Assembly: GCA_003254925.1 (NCBI GenBank)
Contig: QANZ01055518.1
Coordinates: forward strand, 1 to 64,000
Reading direction: 5' to 3'
From: Chamaecrista fasciculata
Lineage: Eukaryota; Streptophyta; Magnoliopsida; Fabales; Fabaceae
DNA: 64,000 nt
The translations under genes and the position numbers were made by a program. Positions 38,620 through 52,043 of this stretch are shown here, piece after piece. Within the stretch, counting starts at the first letter, position 1, and every line of letters begins with the position of its first letter. The notes under the pieces were generated by a model. It was given only the letters and a program-made list of their open reading frames with translations, was not told the origin of the DNA and did not search any database.

Positions 38620-41600
38620 GCTGTCCTAAGTTTTAATGATGACGACTCTGGAAAGAAAATTGGAAGACTTACAAAACAATTTACAGGCTGATTCTCTTGT
38701 TTACATTGTTGATATGGAATTGGAACTGAGTAAAGAATTGGAAAGACTACTAGAACTAGAAGAAATTCAATGGGTACAACGAGCACATCAATTGTGGTTA
38801 ATTTCAGGGGACAAAAATATAAAATACTTTCACACGATTGGAACAGGCGAGTTTCAAACACCATTACAAAATTAATGGATGACTCTGGGATGTGGCTAGA
38901 AGAGCAGGGTGATATGGAAAAGTTTGTAGTCAGCTATTACAGGGGAGGTGTATTCTATGCCGGAGGAAAAATCAATGGAAGACATTATTGAGGCCTTGAA
39001 TGACCTAAGCTTCCCATGCATTACTGTAGAGCAGAGTTTAGATCTCATGAAAGAGATAGATGAGGAGGAAATAAGGAGTGCAATTTTCGAGATGAAACCT
39101 TTTAAGGTTCCTGGTCCGGATGGCCTCCCTACAGTGTTCTTTCAGAAGTTCTGGGATGTGATAAGGGTGGACATAGTCAAGATGATTAAGTCTTTCTTCT
39201 CTAGAGGCTTCTTACTCAAAGAACTTAACAGTACAAATATTGCACTTATCCCGAAGGTTGACAATCCAGTGGTACTCAAGGGATTCAGACCGATCAGTTT
39301 ATGCAATGTATGCTATAAAATAATATCCAAGATTCTGGCCAACAGGTTGAAGAAGATTATTAACAGGAATATTTCTCCACTTCAGAGTGCTTTCATCAAA
39401 GGCAGACAAATTAATGACAACATTCTCTTAGCCTTAGAGTTAATGACCTTCATCTATAAGGCAAGAAGACACAAGTCTAATTGGTGTGCCTTGAAGCTGG
39501 ACATGGCTAAAGCATATGACAAGGTGATTTGGAATTTCCTTTTAGCGATTATGAAGAAGATGGGTTTCCCTGATCATTTTACTCACCTAATACATCAGTG
39601 TGTATCGATAGTGAACTTCGATCTACTACTAAATGGGCAGAGAATTGGTAATTTTATTCCAAATAGGGGTCTTCGTCAGGGGGACCCTTTATCACCATTT
39701 CTGTTTATTTTGTGTGCAAATGTTCTATCACTTATGCTGCTTAGAGCTGAAGAACATAGGGAGATCGAAGGAATCAGATATGCTAGGACGGGTCCTATGA
39801 TATCACATTTAATGTATGCAAATGATACAGTTCTCTTCTTTAAGGCGGATCAATCCTCATGCGAAAAAGTTAAAAAAGTACTTCATGATTACTGTAATCT
39901 TGCAGGACAGAAGGTGAATTTTGAAAAGTCTCTTGCAGTTTTTAGTCCCAACACCCCAAGGCTCTTCAAAAAGTTCATGGCCAAAACGCTGGGGGTTTGT
40001 ATCTCTAATAGCCTCGGTAAATATCTAGGGGTGTTTGTGGATAGAGATAACATTATTCATAAGAATGTAGAGGGCCTTATCGAAAAGATGGAATAGAGAT
40101 TGACAGGTTGGAAGGCTTCCATGCTCTCTCAGGCGGGCAGAATGACTCTGGCTAAAGTTGTTCTACAATCTGATCATATTTATCATATGTCGTCGTTTCA
40201 ACTCAGAAAGAAAGATACAGAGAAACTAAATAGCATTACTTTAAACTTCTTTTGGGGATTTAGGGAGAATAGACCAAAGATTCATTTACTCAGTAAGAAG
40301 AGGGTAATGAAGAGAGTGGATCAAGGAGGCCTTGGGTTCAAAGATTTTCGCTTGGTAAACAAGGAACTTATGGCAAAGCAATTCTGGAGGGTGATCGAAA
40401 GACCAACATCTATTGTGGGAAGATGGATAAGTCACAAATATCTAGTTCCAAATTCTTATTTGGTCTTGAGGAAATCTTCTTTGGAGTCGGTTTGCTGGCA
40501 AGGTGCTACTGCCAATGCGGAGTTCATCAAACGAAACCTGAGATGGCAGGTGGGGAATAATATAATGATAGATATAGCTAGTAGATTCTGGCCATGGCAA
40601 TGGGGAGGCGGGAGAGGTGTTTCCACAGTTGCTAATTTACTCAATGACAGAAGGGATGGTTGGGACATGACAAAGGTTGCCAATTTCTACAGTCAACAGG
40701 AGGCGAGAGGTATCTGCTCTACTTTCGTTCCTAGAACCAGGGTTATTAAAACCGAATCGGACCAGCCGGTTGAACCGGGAACCGGCCATTAGGCCGATCC
40801 GAGTCGTCTTAATAATCGGCCAGACAGAGAATCGGCCAAAAACCGATGAAACCAGCCTGAACCGGAGGCAAACCGGTTGAACCGGTCCTGATTTATTTTT
40901 TTGTTTTTTTTTTGGTCTTTTTTTATAATTATGGGTCAAATTTTAGAGAATATTGATTATGAACCAAAATTTGATAGAGAAAGTGATCATAAAATGTCAC
41001 TTGATGATATTATATTGATGAACATTATGAAAATTGATTATCTCTATATTAATTCATGTTAATTTATGAAAATTGTATTAATATATTAATGTTATAATTG
41101 TAATTTGTAACCTAATTATGAATATTTGAATTAAAATTTTATCATATATAGGTTTTTTTATTATTTTTAATTTATTTATTTGTCAACGGTCCGACCCCGG
41201 TTGAACCATTGAACCTTGAACCCCTCCTTCGGCCGGTCCGATTTTAATAACCTTGCCTAGAACACATCTGGATGACAAGTTGGTTTGGAGTGGTACTAAG
41301 AATGGTAAGTATACTGTGGTTGAAGGCTACAATATTCTAGTCTCTGATGAGATTAGCACAAGTCATGATGGTTTCATTTTTCCCTAGAAAGATTTCTGGA
41401 GGATTAAACTACCATTCAGGGTGTTTATGATGGTTTGGAAATTTTTAAATTCTTCGTTACCCTGTGGCCAGCTACTTAGACAACATCATGTGCCTTGTCA
41501 AATTACATGCCCTTTTTGCAAATCTGAAGATGAATCTTTAGATCATCTCTTTAGGACTTGTGATTTCTCTAAAGCAGTGTGGTTTGGTATTCCTCTTTCC

Positions 41601-42350
41601 TTACGAGTTTGTGAAATTGAGGAACCTGATATTGTTACTTGGCTGGGGAAATGCTATACATAATGGATGAAAAGGGGGGACGAAGGAGAAAACTTCATCA
41701 TCTGGGCCTTTACAACCTTGGACATCTTGTGGCAGACAAGAAATCTGGTGGTTTGGAAGGATCACTCACCAAACACGATGGAGACATTATTTAAAATTAA
41801 GGCTAGGGTGGAGGTTTATGGTAAATCCATACATGAGTATCCTCATAAAGTGCAACATTCAAGGAGAAGGATAGGGGAAGAATCAACCTTGCAATCCTTC
41901 ACAAGGGGGACTGATTTTTGGATGGAAGAAAAAGAAGAAAGAGGTATGGTTAATGGCGATCTTATTGGATCAGTACCTATCCCTGCGGATGTGTTATGGC
42001 AGGAGAGAACCTGACAGCAAAGCAAAATGTCTAAAGCTCCTCAATTTCATCAGAGATGTCCTCACTTCACACCACCTGCAAGGTGTAGTCCGTAGGATTG
42101 GTATTCCATCTTTTTATGTTTTGAATGTTATTTTGAATGCTAGTGGCTCCTTCAATGAGGCTTGGGTTGGGAGTGACCTCTGTAACCTGCTAAAAAATAG
42201 CTGGCCACAGTGGTTGGTCTATGGAAATACAGTAGAGGCTTTCTTTGAATCCTTCTGGTCCTGTTCGAAGGGATATACCCAAGTCCTCACATTATGTATT
42301 ATCTTGCTCTTAATTAATTGATTGTTGTGCGTTTTTTCAAAAAAAAAAAT
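38620..42350 (+). mobile_element. Decayed L1-type LINE (reverse transcriptase plus zf-RVT), split by a MITE
   Basis: Reverse transcriptase pieces read in order: LERLLELEEIQWVQRAHQLW and SGDKNIKYFH (38636-38875), then after frameshifts KVPGPDGLPTVFFQKFW, FRPISLCNVCYKIISKILAN, SAFIKGRQINDNILLALE, KLDMAKAYDKV and RGLRQGDPLSPFLFILC (38948-40096). The catalytic YADD box reads YAND (about 39815-39826). A TAG at 40094-40096 interrupts LIEKMEQRLTGWKA-type sequence. After the MITE (40738-41255) the frame continues as DDKLVWSGTKNGKYTV, and the zf-RVT motif CPFCKSEDESLDHLFRTC follows. It ends in an A-run at 42341-42349. The 5' endonuclease part is absent. Non-autonomous and dead. Confidence 0.88.
40738..41255. 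mobile_element. hAT-type MITE nested in the LINE, with 8-bp target duplication
   Basis: A 518-bp element starting cagggttattaaaaccg and ending cgattttaataaccttg; the ends are imperfect inverted repeats with the CAGGG/CAAGG start typical of hAT elements. The 8-mer cctagaac flanks it at 40730-40737 and 41256-41263. Removing the element and one copy restores a continuous LINE reading frame. Subterminal regions are rich in ccggttgaaccgg words; the middle is AT-rich. No transposase. Confidence 0.88.
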
Positions 42351-44088
42351 ATGAGGATGACTTTCACCTTAACATAGACTTTTTTTTTGGCTCAAAAGGT
42401 GATTAATCAAACAAAAAACTTAGGTAAGATTACTTATATATTTGGTATAAGGTTCCTCTAATCAGAAGTTGATTTACATTCTTTTTTTTTTATGATTGGT
42501 CATGGAAAAATGTGTGTTTAATACTTTCTCTCTACCATAATTGGTCATGCATCAAATTTTTATCATGTATCAAATATTTATCGAAGAATCTTATAACAAA
42601 GATATAAAAAATTTTACCTAAGTCTTTCCCATTAATCAAACATAAACATGGTGATTTTTACATCTCTTATTTATATTATTAAACTTTATAATAAAATATA
42701 AATAATCTTATATAAGTTAATATTTGGTACTATCTTTAAAAAAGTTAAATTACATTTAAAATAAAAACTGAATAACTCATTTATTTTATCATTTTTAAAG
42801 GGTAAAAATTTTATAATTTAATATACTTCAAAATATACTAAAATAAAATCTTAGGAAATTAAAATATATTTGATATACCTAAAATTGATTACTAATACTA
42901 ATTTACGCATGTCTGTGAATTGAAGAATATACAACAATTCCCCCATCACTAATATGTCAAAGTTCAAAGATGAGATTAGAATTCCATCGAAAAAGAAGAT
43001 GAGATTAGAATTTGTCAAAGATCAATATTGACACATCAACGTTGCACTGAAAGGTCGTCGCGGATCACAAAGATACAGTATGACTGTATGACGTGACAGA
43101 GTCTAACTTGGCGCCACCAGTGCATATAAGAGAAGATCCTATAAAAGTCACCAAGACGTTCTTCAATAGAAAATTAATAAATAATCACTGCCCAAGTGGC
43201 TGAGCCTTACAGCATTTTAAGTAGGTGACCATATCTAAGGTATGAATAAAATATTTTAATTTTCTATTTTTAGATTCAGACGTGAGTGTGTTTGAAGTTT
43301 GAACTATTCTATTCAAACTATTTTCAGATTATTTATATAAATTAAAAAGAGAAAAAAAAATTATACGGAGGACGTCGACCTAAATCAGTTGTTTTTCTAT
43401 GGTAATTTTCTTTTCCTGCAAAGCTCCCTGATGTAACCATTTGACTTGCCCTTTATGGATTTATGGAATGAATTAATGAAATGAATTGATTTGACCCAAA
43501 AAAAAAAAGATAAATTAATCAACTAACTGCCAACCAAGCAAGACATGGTCACATGCAGATGTCGAAAAAAAACACCGAGTTTGTTTTTTTTCCCCTTTAG
43601 TGGGGTTTCTAGAGTGTGGGTTGGTTCTTCTTCCTTTGTTTTCTTTAACCCACAAGTCTCCAAGGGTGGCCCTTTTAGTTTTGGGCCTTTGTTTTAAGTC
43701 CAAAAGAAAGGAGCATAGGCTGCAAAAGTTACAGATATAATAGTCCATAATGCTAACAAACATTAATGGCAGCTAAGCAATTAAGAAATAGCTCGAATAG
43801 GTGAGAGAGCTAACAAGAACAGATTAACAACGACAACTAAAGATATTATTTAGGAGAAGATTAACAACCACGAAAACTACCGAGCTTTCTTTCATCATGC
43901 CCAGCAAAATACGTCCTAAATCCATCCTAGACTGAGCAACCTAATTCGTCTTAGAAGTTAGAACCACGTCTACTAAAAGATAGAAAGAAAGGGTGATGAA
44001 GGACACGTGTGCTTCCATGACTAACACTTGTTCCTTTGTTTATGCATCTGAAAACCTGCACTGCACACCACTTCTCTTGTCCCATTTC
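42351..44088. other. Intergenic between the LINE and the APX 3' end
   Basis: About 42505-42565 repeats the accataattggtcatgcat-like segment found near 32560-32590. An A-run after ttgatttgaccc at about 43495-43510 could be a retroelement tail, but no body or duplication was established. The APX 3'UTR probably occupies the last few hundred bases. No gene is supported. Confidence 0.4.
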
Positions 44089-46031
<1,943 letters not shown>

Positions 46032-46505
46032 GGCTAAGATTCTGCCAAAAACAAACGAAAACGAAAACGAAAATCAGTCACATAATTCACGTTTCCTTCT
46101 ACAACAGTGATCAAAATGCTGATCTGATAAACGATTAAAAGCGAAGAAAACCTTTAGAACTGATGATGAATGCTTCGGTTTCGGAACGAGAAAAAGGAAG
46201 AGACAACCCTAACGCAAGAGTGGCACGAGGAGAGCACAAGCTAAGAGCGAGAGCGAGATCATGAGAGGAAGATTCTGTAATTATAGGGTCTGGGAAGGAG
46301 GAAGAGAAAGTTAACGTGGTCAAATCATAGCCGTTGGATTTATTGAATGTAGAAGTGGACGGCTAGGATGAAGCTAGCGTCTAGATTTACGGTGGTGAGG
46401 CTCTTGTTCAGTCTTGGTGGTAGGTGAGAGATGAGGCACTTTTCATGTGACAGATAGGAATATAGGATCACGAAAAAGTGGAAGGAAGAAACGATCATTT
46501 CAAAT

Positions 46506-46513
46506 TTCATGAA
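46506..46513. promoter_or_regulatory. Possible imperfect heat-shock element upstream of APX1
   Basis: TTCATGAA provides two correctly spaced inverted heat-shock units; the neighbouring 5-bp units deviate by one or two bases. It lies about 475 bp upstream of the APX1 start codon. Cytosolic APX genes are known heat-shock-factor targets, but this match could be chance. Confidence 0.25.
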
Positions 46514-46549
46514 GGTCAAAAATGTAACCGTAGGAAACGATTTCCGATT

Positions 46550-49535
46550 TCGTGGCTTCGGCCGTTAGGCCCATTATATGATCTAGTTGGCCCAATCCAT
46601 GATATTTTGGGGATCGTTCAAAATGACAAAAGTAGCCTCTTTCACAAGGAATGTACAGAAGTGCAAGAATATATTTGCAAAATTACTTGAGTATATTTTT
46701 TTTTTCTTTTCGGTTAAAAAATTACTTGAGTATATTTTGAGAATGGATTAGCTGAAATATAGTATAACTAAAGTATCTTAAGTATAAGTAAAAATAAGAA
46801 AGAGAAAAATATGACTTGAGGCACTATCAAATCTTTAACATCTATAAAATAACTTATGCCATACTCACCCTTCACTCTCTATTTTTTATTATTTTGATAG
46901 TTTGGACTTTGGATGATTGGATCCCATCTATTTGTAAGAAGGAGAGAACCACTCAACCTCCCTAAACCAATGTTTAAAAATTGAAAAGAAGTCTGATCAC
47001 AAGTTAATTGATTCAGTCAAATAGCATTATAAATATATAAATAAAAAATATATATTTTAAATATAAATAATATATAAATAATAAAATACAATCATAAAAC
47101 CTATATAGCAATAACACAAACTTTACATCAACTTTTAATTTTATTCTCAATTTTTTTTGTTATCAATTTTGCTCCCAATATTTCATACTTTGATTAGTTT
47201 TATCATTTATTTGATCAGTTACTCTTACTTTAACCAAATGTTAACAGTTAACTCTACGTGATTAATAACATGTAATGTAAAATTGATAAAAAAAAAACTA
47301 TAATACTAACTCAGTTTAAAAAACAATATAAAGTATATCGTTAATTTATTATTCAAAATATTAAAATTAATCAAAATATTAAATAATAAGGACGAAATTG
47401 AAAGTTGACGTAATTTGGAAATCGTATGGGTGCTTTGCCTACTTATAAATTTATAATTTTTTCGTTCTACATAAATAAAATAGACAAAAATCACTACATG
47501 AGCAATTGTAATTAGGATAGAAAAAGTAAAAGTATTATTTTATTATTATTTTAATAGATTTGTAATATTTCATATTATATGTTTCTTTTTTGTATTTGAC
47601 CAATCATAACATTATAAAAAGTCTAAAAAAAATATTTTGAAAAATATTATAATCCAATCAATTTTCAAAAAATTACTTTGGGTCACAGTCCAAACCAACC
47701 AAGTTCAAGGCGGTTATGAATAGTCCAAAATGATCCAAATATTTAAATCAATCTATTTTTATTCTTGAATCTTGGTCAGACCGTTTACTCCGATCCGAGT
47801 TTTATAACATTATTCTAAATCATTCTCCAAAGAAAAAATAACTCCAGTAAAAACATGGACTAATTAAAAAGATTTTATAGAAAAAATAATATCTTGCATT
47901 ATTGTGTTGATAAAAACAAAAGTTACTTTACATCTCAAAATCTCAAAATCAATTGTAAAGTAAGAGATATTGTCTACAAATGATAATAATAATAACACCA
48001 CCCCTCAATAGTTACTTTTCAGGCCAAAAAAAAAATAGATATTTTTTATTGGCCCACGAAACTATATATTTTGGGTCCCCGCAAAATTATAAAAGGATTT
48101 TTTATGTTAGTTAATCATCTTTTCACTAGTGTATGCACTTTTTGGGCTCTGAGTGTTTTGAAAGTTGGGTTGAAGAAGCGCCTTTCTTATAATCAAACCA
48201 TATTTGATCGTTGGCCCAATTCTGTGGTTTGGTTTTCTCCCAAATGTTCAATAATCATAATTAGTGAGCAAAATGAATCAAAGAAGATAATAAAAAAAAT
48301 ACCAAAACGAACGAATTGAAGTTAAACAATCATTTCATTATAATTTATAACATGTCGCGTACATAAATGCTGTGGTGAACGAGGATGACATTACAGGTAT
48401 AGTCACGAAGAGAATTATTGGCTTGTGCAAGTGAGGTGTCGTTCATTCCATTTGAAGATGTTTTGTTGTTTCGGAATTGTCAATTATTGGCCCATGTGAC
48501 TTTACTAAAATATAGCACTTACAATGAAAATGAAACCAAAGAGCGTGATGTTTAATAAAATGAGCTTGTCTCTTGTAATGAGAAAATGGGATTCAAATTT
48601 TTATTGACAAATGTGTTTACATTTAGAACGAGAACGGAAATGCATTACATTCAAGTTTATCTCATTTCATTCGTGAATAGTGTTGAGATATGAAATTATT
48701 TGAAAACATACCTACCATGTATAAATTCAAATATTCCCATTATAAACTTATCCTATTAATATAAACATGTGGTTCAAAAATCTATGATTTGTTTAATGGG
48801 CATTTTTTGCTCATATCCACCGGATAATGAAAAGAAAAGCAAGAAATTCATGCTCCTACTTCAGCAATTTTTTTAATGCATCCATTCCCCTTAGCGCCCG
48901 ATAAAAAAAATAATTGTTATTAAATTATCTTTAAATTACAAGATACTTCCTTATATTTTAAATGTGCAAAATAATATAGTCAAATCTATCTTTATCTTTA
49001 AATTGCAATATGCTTTCACAATTAACAACGAAAAGTCGAAAATGGTAAATGCTTTATGGTGCACGATCTTCAATTGTAAATATAGAATTGCTATTAATTT
49101 TTTAACGGATATATATGAAATAGGACGTATATAAGAGATCAATGTCAACTTGGGATATATTAAATAGCATATATTATATTTTCTATATTAAATTAAATAT
49201 AAGTAATTACAAAAATTATAAAATTTTGATGAAATTGTTGTTTGATTGAACCCAACATTTGATCTAAAGGAATTTAAATATCAACTTGCAGGCCGATTGT
49301 CATCTCAGGCAAATGTTTAATAAAAATTAAATATAAAGACAATACCAATATGATATATCTCTTGTACGATTTTAAATTATAATAGATTTATCATTGATCT
49401 ACAGGAATAGCTATCTAGTTGGTATAATTATGAAATTTCAGTCTAATGTTTAACGCTATCGTTAATATATATGATGTTGTTGGTGCATTTGATCCACTAG
49501 GCAACGAACTTTACTCACACGAGATAAGGTCATTA
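46550..49535. other. Long AT-rich intergenic region, left part
   Basis: No gene supported. Sequence near 47765-47812 (ccgatccgagttttataaca) resembles an end of the hAT-type MITE at 40738-41255 and may be a diverged relative, but a matching left end and duplication were not convincing. Otherwise simple AT-rich DNA with T and A runs. Confidence 0.4.
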
Positions 49536-49712
49536 GGGGTGAGCAAACCAACCCGCCAACCCGCGAGCCCGCAGAAACCAACCCAACCCGCAGCTATGGG
49601 TTGGGTTGGTTCGGGTTCGCGGGTTGGTTTGGGTTTAAAATTCTCAACCCGCACACTTGCGGGTTGGGTTGCGGGTTTGGAGTTTTTCAACCCAACCCAA
49701 CCCGCGAGCCCG
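49536..49712. mobile_element. CAACCCG-rich block, probable truncated transposon end
   Basis: Begins taggggtgagcaaaccaacc, a start reminiscent of plant hAT MITEs, then alternates caacccg and cgggttg runs; aacccgcgagcccgca occurs twice (near 49556 and 49698) and pairs with gcgggttggttt in between. No matching right end (gctcacccc) was found within 1 kb. The repeat is not the plant telomere unit (TTTAGGG). The GC-rich frame through it is an artefact. Confidence 0.45.
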
Positions 49713-51180
49713 CATATAATTTTTTTTATTTTTTAATTTATTTTTTATAAATATTTATATATTTTTATATAAATTTTGTATATTTTCTTATGTATTTATA
49801 CTATTAGTTCTTTATAAATAAGATATTTTGATTTTAAAATTTACATAATTACATATATGTATTACATTTACATATTTTATAGAATATATTTTAATTGATT
49901 TATATTTATATATATAAAATCTATGTTTTTTAACATTTTTTATGTGNAACAGAAATAAATCATTCATATTTATAAGAGAAGGAGAGAGTGCAGTACTTAA
50001 ATTCAATCGATATGGGACTTAATTTCGGCGTTGCGGCGCAACCCATAGCCAAGCTCATCTCGTCACCTCCTATTTGAGTAGCATGTGAGGGCGTGTCCGA
50101 CCTTCAACTGAGATAGTTCTTGTGTTGTTCTATTGGTCTATCCGAGATATTTTTTCACAAGTCATCCTATGATCTGATCGAAATTGTCCATAGGTGAATC
50201 CGAGCCAAAAAAACTAACAATAATGAACTCTATATTTGTAGACTTTAGAATTTATTTGAAAGTTGAATTGTTATTTTAGTCTTTAAATTATAATATTAGT
50301 TTTCTTTTAGTCTTAAATTAATTTTTATTTTGTTTTATTCATCATATTGTTATATTTTAATTTATCATTAATTTAAAATATAACAATATGATGAACTATT
50401 TCTATTGTTTTATTCATCATATTCATCATATTGAAAGTTCATCTTATTTTTATGGTTTATATGGTCTCATATTTAATTTGAATAATTAAGATGAACTATT
50501 TTTTTTATTATATATATCATAAGATTTTTATTTTTTTATCAATTCACTTATTATATAACATATTTTACATATAAAAGTAAAATAGTTTATAACAATGGTT
50601 TAAGTTAAAAATAACGACAAAATCATACGAAATTACATTTGAAAATAATAGTGAAACAAATACAAAAATTTAAATATCAAAATAAAATACAATTTTTAAA
50701 ATTAAAATAAAACTAATTTCATAATTTAGGAACAGAATAAGTGAATACCTATTATATTGCACCTTCTTCAATTAGAATTTTGAAATTCAATTGGAAGTTT
50801 AAATGCCAGCAAATCTTTTATTTATTTGTTAATTGACTTCCAACAAATATCCAAAATGACAAATCAGGCTGACGAAGGTTTCATTAAACGGCCAAGCCTA
50901 TCCGTCGGATTGAAAGATTATCCACGTGTCGTTCATCCGAGGACCCAACGATAGCGTAACGGGGATTACGTGTATCGGAGAAAACCCGTCCCGAACAGTA
51001 GAACCCAGTGAGTGTTACGGAGGTCGACAAAACGGAATGGATTGGATAGGAATCGTCATCGAGATAAAAAGGAAAGAAAGAGGGAAGGGGCATTTGTGTA
51101 ATTAAATAAATTCCCAAGGCCATTTAGCGAAGGCCCATTATGCTATAATGTGAAAGCGACGCGCTCAGCAGCCAAACAAA
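49713..51180. other. AT-rich intergenic DNA and NOT4 promoter region
   Basis: Single N at 49947. Perfect 23-bp inverted repeat at 50338-50395. From about 50880 the base composition rises. An aggcccatta motif (51131-51140, a site II/GGCCCA-type element common before plant housekeeping genes) sits roughly 50 bp before the likely NOT4 leader. Confidence 0.45.
50338..50395. repeat. Perfect 23-bp stem-loop
   Basis: The arms 50338-50360 (ttcatcatattgttatat...) and 50373-50395 are exact reverse complements around a 12-base loop. The word ttcatcatatt recurs just downstream near 50408-50430. Purely AT-rich; origin unknown. Confidence 0.75.
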
Positions 51181-52043
51181 GCCTTCTCTTTTAAAAGACT
51201 CATTGTGATTTTCTCTGCCCCTCTTACCCTTTGGTCTCTCTCGCTCTCATTCATTCTGCGTCTCCGTTATCGTGCGCTTCTGAAACCATTTTCGTCCTCA
51301 CAGTTTCGTCGTCTTCTCGATCTCTCAACTGTAAGTGCTGCACTTCCAATCTCCCACCCTAATGTCTCAATCCAATTCGTTTCTCTTAGATCCCTAATTT
51401 ATCGATAGCTCATGTTGGCTGATGTCGTCATCGTTTTTTTTTGTTTGGTTCGCGTCGTGTTTCCTGCAGTTGCAAACTCATGATGACTTGTTGTTTAGAA
51501 ATTTTGAATTCGAAGTTAGTTTGTGTTTCGGTTTTTGTGGTGTGGCGTATTTCGATTTTCATGTTTGCGGACAATCGTGTCTAGTTCGTAGATTGTCAAT
51601 TCATTCTATCTAGATTTAAAAAAAAAAAAAAATTATTATTCATTTGAGTGTATTTTGCGATAGATCGTTCAGTTGATCTGTGGTGTCTTCGGGACTTCTT
51701 AATTCAATCGTTGTTTGAATATCGTCTGTAGACATTTGATTTCCGGGGGACGAAAACAGGAATAAATTATAGTTGAACTTGGTTTTAAAATAGTTGGAGT
51801 TTTGTGGATGTTGGTTTTTTCCTTCTCTTGATTAGTTGTTTTATATCCACCTTCAGAGAGGAATCAGGTTTAATTATGTTTCTGACTTTCTATGTTACTC
51901 TGATGTGTATAGTGTGTCATGAACTTTGTATGCTATTGGATGTCATTGAGAGTGTTTTAATTGTTATTACACTGTGTAGACCTTGAACTGAGTTCTGTTT
52001 ACTTATTGTGTGTATTCTGTACTAATTTTCCTCCAGAGCAATC

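Noticed and set aside
46135..46323. 62-codon minus-strand frame upstream of APX1
   Set aside because: Falls across the predicted leader exon and promoter, crosses the predicted leader splice donor, and resembles no known protein.
46968..47812. Possible second large hAT-type element
   Set aside because: The right side resembles a hAT-MITE end, but the left end and target duplication do not match well enough.
49536..49712. Interstitial telomeric repeat
   Set aside because: The unit is CAACCCG/CGGGTTG, not CCCTAAA/TTTAGGG.
49446..49736. 96-codon frame rich in Pro, Gly and Gln
   Set aside because: Generated by the CAACCCG repeat block.
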